Assembly: GCA_024223125.1 (NCBI GenBank)
Contig: JAAEOP010001360.1
Location: 1 to 17,760, forward strand
Source: Chloroflexota bacterium
GTDB taxonomy: Bacteria > Chloroflexota > Anaerolineae > Promineifilales > Promineifilaceae
Length of the DNA stretch: 17,760 nt
Direction of reading: 5' to 3'
The notes under the pieces are model-generated. The model was not told where the DNA came from. It worked only from the letters and a program-made list of their open reading frames with translations, and did not search any database. The stretch's first letter is position 1. The number at the start of each line of letters is the position of its first letter. The position numbers and the translations under genes were made by a program. Positions 7,903-13,034 of the stretch are shown one piece after another.

Positions 7903-9198
7903 AACTTTCCTCTTGAATGGCGTCTCATTGACCATCTTTTGCATCTCATTAGAGAGTGCTACATCCTGATCTTCCGCCAGGGCGGGCTGCCAATCCCAGT
8001 CGGCCGTCATGGCGATAAGTCCATCTAGCTCCTTCGTTCCCCCGGTTACAACACGAAAGGAATATGCTTCTATATGGTAATCGTAGCAGCGGTGGGTTTG
8101 GCCGTCGTGTACGGCCGTTGTCACCATGTACCGGGCCGGCAAAAGCGGAATCTGGTCAATGCAATAACGCACCATCCCGGCCCCCTGCACCACACCCATA
8201 TCCAGCCCGGCTAATTTTGTGTTTGGCCCATTCACATGCACCCCATCCTGCCGGTGAATTGCCAGACCAAATTCTGGGTTTTCTACCGGCTTATGGGCCA
8301 TGTAATCCATCTCAATGATCAGCGGCTCCCCGGTTTGGAAGGTTTGCCGCTCAGCGCCCTGCTCATCTAAAAAACGCACGGCCGTAATCTGCACATCCTG
8401 CGACCCTTGCCGCTCAAACGACTCATTCTCATCAAGAAGCTGCCGCTCTTCTCGCTCATGGGAATATGCTTTGTACTGGGTGGCAATTTCATCTGTGGTA
8501 CCGATAGCTCGCATACGGCCGTTGTCCATCCATAACAGATGCGTACACAATGACCGCATTAAATTTAAGTTATGGCTGACTAAAATAATGGTTGTTCCCC
8601 GGCGTTTTAGCTCCATGATGGCGTCTGTACATTTGGTCTGAAATGCCTGATCCCCCACTGCCAAAATTTCATCCACAATCAAGATATCTGGCTGCATGTG
8701 GATAGCTACGCTGAACCCCAGCCGCATGTACATACCGGATGAATAATGTTTTACCGGCATATCAATAAATTCACCCAACTCCGAAAAAGCGACAATATCT
8801 TCATATTGGGCATTCGTCTCTGCTTCATCTAATCCCAGCAAAGAGGCATTCAGGGAAATGTTCTCCCGCCCTGTCAAATCATGATGAAAACCGGCGCCCA
8901 ATTCTAACAAGGCGCTGACACGGCCGTGTACCACAATGCGTCCTTCATTCGGCCGTAAAATCCGGGTCATCAGTTTCAAGATGGTGCTTTTACCGCTGCC
9001 ATTGCGCCCTACAATGCCAAAACATTGCCCCGGCAGCACATCAAAACTGACATCATGCACTGCCCACAAATCCCGTGTCTCAAACTTCCGGCGCGAAAAT
9101 GAAGAAATAACCGTCTCCAAAATAGATTGCGGCTTCTCCTTCGTAAAGGCAAAACGTTTACTCACATTCTGGAAACAGATAATTGGTTCTACATTCAT
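6793..9198 (-). CDS. wzt: Wzt-like polysaccharide ABC ATPase fused in frame to a secreted Vgb-like beta-propeller
   Basis: The open frame encodes 801 residues. Residues 1-245 are an ABC ATPase of the O-antigen/teichoic-acid export type: Walker A GRNGSGKS (64-71), signature SSGM (153-156), Walker B DILIVDE (171-177), switch His209, and the Wzt hallmark LLELGAGFHHDLTGREN. Residues about 262-405 match a Wzt C-terminal carbohydrate-binding sandwich. From Met433 a textbook signal peptide appears (MKQRTMLFPVVVAILFF..LQA). It leads into a propeller with 'IWFT..NAIG' repeats like virginiamycin B lyase (Vgb), ending TIYTINLPAILKP. Wzt proteins are normally about 400-430 residues, so this is either a true fusion (ATPase inside, propeller outside) or two genes whose separating stop was lost; see the internal start at 7900-7914. 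No Wzm permease gene is adjacent. Confidence 0.8.
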   Translation of the reverse strand: MNVEPIICFQNVSKRFAFTKEKPQSILETVISSFSRRKFETRDLWAVHDVSFDVLPGQCFGIVGRNGSGKSTILKLMTRILRPNEGRIVVHGRVSALLELGAGFHHDLTGRENISLNASLLGLDEAETNAQYEDIVAFSELGEFIDMPVKHYSSGMYMRLGFSVAIHMQPDILIVDEILAVGDQAFQTKCTDAIMELKRRGTTIILVSHNLNLMRSLCTHLLWMDNGRMRAIGTTDEIATQYKAYSHEREERQLLDENESFERQGSQDVQITAVRFLDEQGAERQTFQTGEPLIIEMDYMAHKPVENPEFGLAIHRQDGVHVNGPNTKLAGLDMGVVQGAGMVRYCIDQIPLLPARYMVTTAVHDGQTHRCYDYHIEAYSFRVVTGGTKELDGLIAMTADWDWQPALAEDQDVALSNEMQKMVNETPFKRKVMKQRTMLFPVVVAILFFAITLTTTLQAGEIQNNHPTTATLNEFPIPFTNGAPQKLVAETVGPPASIWFTMPNANAIGHLVVTDTTDYLFEKVDVPTGNSQPYDLAYDSSDTIWFTEKGANALGRLHLPTRTITEYVVPTNNSIPTGIDVAPNGQVWFLEQAGNNVGQFDPVSETFVGEYAYPKSGGQLESISIVNNDSIWFTVPMLHLVSDYRPSKDDFVDVPVVSGPGGITFSPADIVAGNNQVWVSAPSQDWIGIHFPGTFAFWDWASMLNPGGEPTGIDLSSPDGRSHIWFVESAAGRVGKYVTNVQGQTFYHWVQAIPAANSMPVDIVADDNEHGWATVQGSNEIVEWIPPATIYTINLPAILKP
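7900..7914 (-). promoter_or_regulatory. Internal ribosome binding site and ATG inside the wzt fusion
   Basis: Read on the minus strand, AAGAGGAAAG (7914-7905) lies 2 bases before ATG (7902-7900), with GAGG 6 bases from it. This is a better start signal than the one before the full-length ATG at 9198. It is placed exactly at the first residue of a signal peptide, which suggests that this was once, or still is, the start of a separate gene. Confidence 0.6.
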
Positions 9199-9206
9199 AA
9201 AATTAG

Positions 9207-9238
9207 GTTACAAGTATGCAAGTTGCAAGTTTGCAGGT
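9207..9238 (-). repeat. Degenerate 7-8-base tandem repeat upstream of wzt
   Basis: On the minus strand the bases just before the wzt start contain CAAACTTG, CAACTTG and CATACTTG in a row (about 9234-9212). These are three near-identical copies of a CAxACTTG unit. The array sits where the ribosome binding site would be expected. No good Shine-Dalgarno is visible there. Confidence 0.45.
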
Positions 9239-9314
9239 AGTGGTTTTTAGAGGTGGCGTGTTACTCGAAACCATCAATTGGCCACAAATACCCTTCACCT
9301 CAACAACAATCGGC

Positions 9315-9343
9315 ATTTTAGCTGAAAAGAATGCTTTAACCAA
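9315..9343 (-). promoter_or_regulatory. Possible sigma70 promoter of the glycan operon
   Basis: On the minus strand, TTGGTT (9343-9338) and TAAAAT (9320-9315) are spaced by 17 bases. The -10 box matches 5 of 6 consensus bases, the -35 box only 3. A transcript would start near 9308 and have a 5' leader of about 110 bases before wzt. It is the best candidate in the 209-base gap after the PaaK gene. Confidence 0.35.
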
Positions 9344-9407
9344 CCTCCCTCCAGACCTCTTTAGTCTTGATTAACATTCTCATCAGAAAATTTGCCACTC
9401 GCAACCC

Positions 9408-10742
9408 TCACCGCCGATCTTCCAGCCGTTGTAATTTTCCGCCTTCACTGCGCGGCCCTTGCCCGGGCGGCAGCAGCGTCACCTTTGTATTCAGACCCAA
9501 CGCATCCCGCAGCGTCTCGTAAATTTGGGTTTCCAATGTCTGTACATCTTCTGTCCCCTCTTGGGGATGGCCGCTAAATATCTCTTCACCTATATGCCGG
9601 AAAAAATCTTCCGTAACCTCAACCTGTACCTCCAACGCATCCAGGCGATCTTTTCGCGTTACTACCAGCCGGTGATGGGGGGATACATGCGTCAATCCCA
9701 CCAGCGCTGCCTCAATCTGTGACGGGAACACATTCACCCCGCGGATTATGAGCATGTCATCGGCTCGTCCCAAAATACGGCTCATGCGGGCATGGGTACG
9801 GCCGCATTTGCACATCTCATGCGTCATAGAACATAAATCCCCGGTACGGTAACGAAGCAACGGCATAGCCTGTTTTGTCAACGTGGTAAACAGCAGCTCG
9901 CCCACCGTTCCATCTGGCACAGTCTCTCCCGTATCCGGATCAATAATCTCCGGCAAAAAATGGTCTTCCATAATGTGCATCCCATCTTTCATTTCCACAC
10001 ATTCACCGGAAACGCCTGGCCCGATAATTTCACTTAGACCATAAATATTTATCGCGTCAGCGCACAAACGGGCTTCAATCTCTGTTCGCATCTCATCCGT
10101 CCACGGTTCCGCTCCCAAAATAAAAGTACGCACCGGCAAATCGGCCGGATTCACTCCCGCTTCCACCAGACTGTCAGCCAACGTCAACGCATAAGAAGGG
10201 GTGCAAGCCATGATGTCTGTCTGAAAATCTTGCAGCAGCATAATCTGCCGCGTTGTATTGCCGCCCGATACGGGAATGACTGCCAGACCCATATGCTCGG
10301 CGCCATAGTGCATCCCCAGCCCGCCAGTAAAGAGGCCGTACCCATACGCATTCTGGAACATATCGCCTGGTTTGGCCCCGCTCAGGCCAAAGCTGCGGGC
10401 GCAAACTTCGGCCCACAACGCAATATCATCCCGCGTATATCCCACCACCGTCGGCTTACCCGTCGTACCAGAGGAAGCGTGAATGCGAATGACCTCGTCC
10501 ATGGGCACAGCAAATAAACCAAAGGGATAATTGTCGCGTAAATCGCTCTTTTTGGTAAAGGGCAGCCGGGGCAGGTCACGACTATCTTTGATATCGGCCG
10601 CCTGGATACCCCATTTATCAAACTTCTTTTTGTAGAAGGGGACACGCTCATACAAATACGCTGCCAGCTTTGCCAGCCGTTCACTTTGTAACGCTTCCAA
10701 TTCTGAACGAGGCATTGTTTCTATTGGTTTATTCCAGATCAT
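9408..10742 (-). CDS. paaK: Phenylacetate-CoA ligase (PaaK-type, ANL superfamily)
   Basis: The start is ATG at 10742-10740, preceded by AGGAGG, giving 444 residues, the usual PaaK length; a reading from 10793 only adds leader sequence. The enzyme joins an aryl acid, classically phenylacetate, to CoA with ATP through an acyl-adenylate. Visible ANL motifs in order are ASSGTTGKPT (89-98, P-loop), IYGLSEIIGPG (233-243, A5), YRTGD (298-302, A7), GRADDMLIIRGVNVFP (325-340, hinge/A8) and RSEGGKLQRL (431-440, with the catalytic lysine at 436). A CxCGR motif (311-315) fits the PaaK group. No other phenylacetate catabolism gene is nearby, so it may be a stand-alone aryl-CoA ligase or serve another aromatic acid. 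It ends 209 bases before wzt. Confidence 0.9.
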   Translation of the reverse strand: MIWNKPIETMPRSELEALQSERLAKLAAYLYERVPFYKKKFDKWGIQAADIKDSRDLPRLPFTKKSDLRDNYPFGLFAVPMDEVIRIHASSGTTGKPTVVGYTRDDIALWAEVCARSFGLSGAKPGDMFQNAYGYGLFTGGLGMHYGAEHMGLAVIPVSGGNTTRQIMLLQDFQTDIMACTPSYALTLADSLVEAGVNPADLPVRTFILGAEPWTDEMRTEIEARLCADAINIYGLSEIIGPGVSGECVEMKDGMHIMEDHFLPEIIDPDTGETVPDGTVGELLFTTLTKQAMPLLRYRTGDLCSMTHEMCKCGRTHARMSRILGRADDMLIIRGVNVFPSQIEAALVGLTHVSPHHRLVVTRKDRLDALEVQVEVTEDFFRHIGEEIFSGHPQEGTEDVQTLETQIYETLRDALGLNTKVTLLPPGQGPRSEGGKLQRLEDRR

Positions 10743-10783
10743 TTTGGCCTCCTGATATGTAATTGTGAAAAATAGACAGAAGT

Positions 10784-10812
10784 AGTATGGCACGAATTTT
10801 AATAGGCGGCAA
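10784..10812 (-). promoter_or_regulatory. Possible sigma70 promoter of the PaaK gene
   Basis: On the minus strand TTGCCG (10812-10807) and CATACT (10789-10784) are separated by exactly 17 bases, each matching 4 of 6 consensus bases. The predicted leader of about 35 bases contains the AGGAGG ribosome binding site. The site lies in the 125-base gap shared with the divergent NYN gene. Confidence 0.4.
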
Positions 10813-10850
10813 TCTCTACAATTTTGCTGCCATTGCGGGGAAAATTCCGA

Positions 10851-10856
10851 TAGAAT
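10851..10856 (+). promoter_or_regulatory. Possible -10 box for a near-leaderless NYN transcript
   Basis: TAGAAT lies 11 bases before the ATG at 10868, so a transcript starting about 7 bases downstream would have only about 5 leader bases. The gene has no clear Shine-Dalgarno, which fits a near-leaderless start. No good -35 box is visible at 16-18 bases. Confidence 0.3.
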
Positions 10857-10867
10857 AGGTTGTAACT

Positions 10868-11665
10868 ATGCAATACTTAATTGACGGTCACAATCTCATT
10901 GCCAAGATGCCGGATATTTCCCTGCAAGACCCGGACGATGAAGTGCAACTCATTCTCAGGCTGCGAAGCTGGACGGCCGCATCCCGCAAACGTCAAGTAA
11001 CTGTTTATTTTGATGGCGGTCTGCCCGGCGGACAAAACGTAAAACTGTCTACGTCACAGGTACAGGTTATTTTTGCTTCTATGGGCAAAACGGCCGACGC
11101 TCTCATAATCAAACATTTACAGCAGGTACAGAATCCTCCCGAATACCTCCTCATCAGCAGCGACCAGCAGATTATTCAGGCGGCCGTTAAACGGAAAATG
11201 CCCTTTCTGCGTTCTGAAAAATTTGCTCGACATCTGGAAGATCAATGGCAAAACACCCCACCCGGCCCCACTGTCACCGACGATGATCCCACCATAAGTG
11301 AAGCGGAGGTGCAGGAATGGCTGACTGCGTTTGGGCCGGTAGATGAAAAAGCGCTGCGCGGCCGTGCCAAACCCATTCCCCCCAACCGCCCGCCCTCCCA
11401 AATGGCCGCCGACGAAGCAACGGAACCAGAAATAGTAGAGCCAGCCTCTAACAATCGCGAAGACCCCCAGATGGGGGAAAAAGAGTTACAGGAATGGTTG
11501 GATTTATTCGGCCGTGTTCCCCAACCCCAAGCCAAAAAACCGGCTCCGCCCACAAAAACTCCCCCACCATCCCCCCGTAAAAAGCGTAAAAAGTCCCCCA
11601 ATCCCCACAACCTGAAACGGGAAGATTTAGATGCCTGGGAAGCGTTTATCGGCCGTGAGGAGTAG
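10868..11665 (+). CDS. YacP/Rae1-like NYN-domain RNA endonuclease with repeated C-terminal motif
   Basis: Residues 1-127 form a NYN domain of the YacP (Rae1) type, a PIN-like nuclease fold. The acidic residues that would bind metal are present: Asp6 (LIDGHNL), Asp49 (VYFDGG), Asp77 (TADALI) and Asp99 (ISSDQQI). In Bacillus, Rae1 cuts mRNA at the ribosome; the role here is inferred only by family. After the domain (about 138-265) comes an unusual Pro/Lys-rich tail. It holds two near-identical units, residues 139-158 and 198-217 (EVQEWLTAFG / ELQEWLDLFG), and a third diverged copy at the C-terminus (DLDAWEAFIG, 253-262). The gene is divergent from paaK and ends 2 bases from the convergent transporter gene. 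Confidence 0.8.
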   Translation: MQYLIDGHNLIAKMPDISLQDPDDEVQLILRLRSWTAASRKRQVTVYFDGGLPGGQNVKLSTSQVQVIFASMGKTADALIIKHLQQVQNPPEYLLISSDQQIIQAAVKRKMPFLRSEKFARHLEDQWQNTPPGPTVTDDDPTISEAEVQEWLTAFGPVDEKALRGRAKPIPPNRPPSQMAADEATEPEIVEPASNNREDPQMGEKELQEWLDLFGRVPQPQAKKPAPPTKTPPPSPRKKRKKSPNPHNLKREDLDAWEAFIGREE

Positions 11666-11667
11666 CG

Positions 11668-12864
11668 TCAGTGTGCAGTGTCTGGTTCAAGCTCAGGTAA
11701 ATCTTCATCCCAATATTTAGTGAAGAGGGGCGGTTCTGGTTCGCCGGGATACGGGTCTTCGTTTCGCAGTTTTTTCAGGGTGAAACGTACCCATTCGGCA
11801 AAAATGGCAATTGCGGCCGCTGCAATCAAAAAGCCGGCAATCCCCAAGAAAAAGGCAAAAGGAATTAGCCCCACCAGAATCAACCAGATAGGAATGCGAA
11901 CCGATTTAGAATAGACGCGGGCATCTACAAAGTAATAAGCCACCCCGGAAGCCACCATAAAGATCACCATATCAATAAAGGCAAAAATTAAGGTATTCAT
12001 CGTAAACCGGCTGGAACCGCCAATCAAGGCAATAATAAACACGAGAATGGTAGAAACATAGCCGCCCAATTGGGGAATGAAATTGGGCAGTCCCACAATA
12101 AACCCGCTAATGAAGGCATTGGGGACGCCGGTTACGTAAAACAAAACCGTCGCCAGCAGCCAATAAAACCCCACTACCAGCAAAGAGCCAAAGAGAAAAT
12201 TCTTGAACAAATCATCGCTGCGCTGCAATAAGATGGCATATTCTCGACGGGATTCTTGAGTAAAGATTTTGCCAAACGCGGTCATGGTACGGGGCAGTTC
12301 CAGCAGAAAAAAGAGCAAAATGGTTACGAGAAGGGCGAAGTCGGCCATGAAAGAGGCAGCGTTGCTTAATAATTGTGTAAAGCCGCTGATGATCTCTTTA
12401 GGGCCGCCAAAAATGGAAGTGACAACCCATTTCTGAGCTATACCGGCTAAGGGTTCAATAAGGAAACCCAGATCGAAACGGCCGACATTAAGCGACACAT
12501 CTTCAGCCGCAGGAAGTAGCCCATTTAGGAATTCTTGCAAACTGCGTAATAGGTCTACGGCCGTACTCAACACCGCCCCCGCCATCGTCACAAACAACAC
12601 AAAAGCGAGTAGTAAAAAAAGGAAAAATACCAGAAAGACCGAAAGACCATATTTCAATTTCAAACGCTGATGTAAAAGGTTAATGGGAAAACGTAAAACG
12701 TAGGCCAGCAATAAAACATACAACAGTGTAAAAAACACCGGCCGGAAAAACAGAAAAATTAACGGTATAGAGACAATGAGAACCAACCCGGCAAGCTGTT
12801 TTTGCCATACTGGCCATTGTGGGGAAACAGTTTCTACCGTTGACTCATTATTAACTTCTGACAT
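11668..12864 (-). CDS. AI-2E family transporter (PerM/YdiK-type membrane protein)
   Basis: This 398-residue protein has about eight membrane segments in the pattern of the AI-2E exporter/PerM family. A pair of N-terminal helices (LAGLVLIVSIPLIFLFF and FTLLYVLLLAYVL) is followed by two more. Then comes an amphipathic region (about 100-160), then the conserved block with FGSLLVVGFYWLLA, GVPNAFISGFIVGLPNFIPQ and LGGYVSTILVFIIAL. The final helices are rich in Gly/Ala, before a charged cytoplasmic tail (EDPYPGEPEPPLF). Members have been linked to autoinducer-2 export or Na+/H+ exchange, but most, including this one, have no proven substrate. Its start (ATG 12864-12862) has a perfect AAGGAGGT ribosome binding site inside an 11-bp tandem repeat. 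It is divergent from the Hsp70-like gene. Confidence 0.85.
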   Translation of the reverse strand: MSEVNNESTVETVSPQWPVWQKQLAGLVLIVSIPLIFLFFRPVFFTLLYVLLLAYVLRFPINLLHQRLKLKYGLSVFLVFFLFLLLAFVLFVTMAGAVLSTAVDLLRSLQEFLNGLLPAAEDVSLNVGRFDLGFLIEPLAGIAQKWVVTSIFGGPKEIISGFTQLLSNAASFMADFALLVTILLFFLLELPRTMTAFGKIFTQESRREYAILLQRSDDLFKNFLFGSLLVVGFYWLLATVLFYVTGVPNAFISGFIVGLPNFIPQLGGYVSTILVFIIALIGGSSRFTMNTLIFAFIDMVIFMVASGVAYYFVDARVYSKSVRIPIWLILVGLIPFAFFLGIAGFLIAAAAIAIFAEWVRFTLKKLRNEDPYPGEPEPPLFTKYWDEDLPELEPDTAH

Positions 12865-12874
12865 GGGGCATACC

Positions 12875-12896
12875 TCCTTACTAAATCCTTACTAAA
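12875..12896 (-). repeat. Tandem 11-bp repeat containing the transporter's ribosome binding site
   Basis: TCCTTACTAAA occurs twice head to tail (12875-12885 and 12886-12896). On the transcribed minus strand this reads TTTAGTAAGGA twice, so the Shine-Dalgarno core AAGGA is present in two copies 11 bases apart. The proximal copy is extended to AAGGAGGT, 8 bases before the ATG. Confidence 0.8.
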
Positions 12897-12921
12897 AAAC
12901 ATTTTATCTTAACTTGACTTT

Positions 12922-12950
12922 TTGACGAATCCTGAATCCTACATTAGACT
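12922..12950 (+). promoter_or_regulatory. Possible sigma70 promoter of the Hsp70-like gene
   Basis: TTGACG (12922-12927) and TAGACT (12945-12950) are 17 bases apart. The first matches 5 of 6 -35 bases and the second 4 of 6 -10 bases. The spacer contains a tandem heptamer, GAATCCT twice (12927-12940). The predicted leader is about 78 bases and ends with ribosome binding site GGAGGA at 13025-13030. Confidence 0.4.
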
Positions 12951-13034
12951 GGATAATTCGCGCCTACAGTTTTTTATATCTGAAGTTTGATCCCTGTAAT
13001 TTGTGGCATCAGGCTTCAACCTATGGAGGAAAAT

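Noticed and set aside
10743..10793. Longer N-terminus for the PaaK protein
   Set aside because: The AGGAGG site lies inside this extension, 6-7 bases before the ATG at 10742, and the family begins at that methionine.
12987..13034. Longer N-terminus for the Hsp70-like protein
   Set aside because: Hsp70 proteins begin just before the DFGTTNS motif, and GGAGGA lies immediately upstream of the ATG at 13035.
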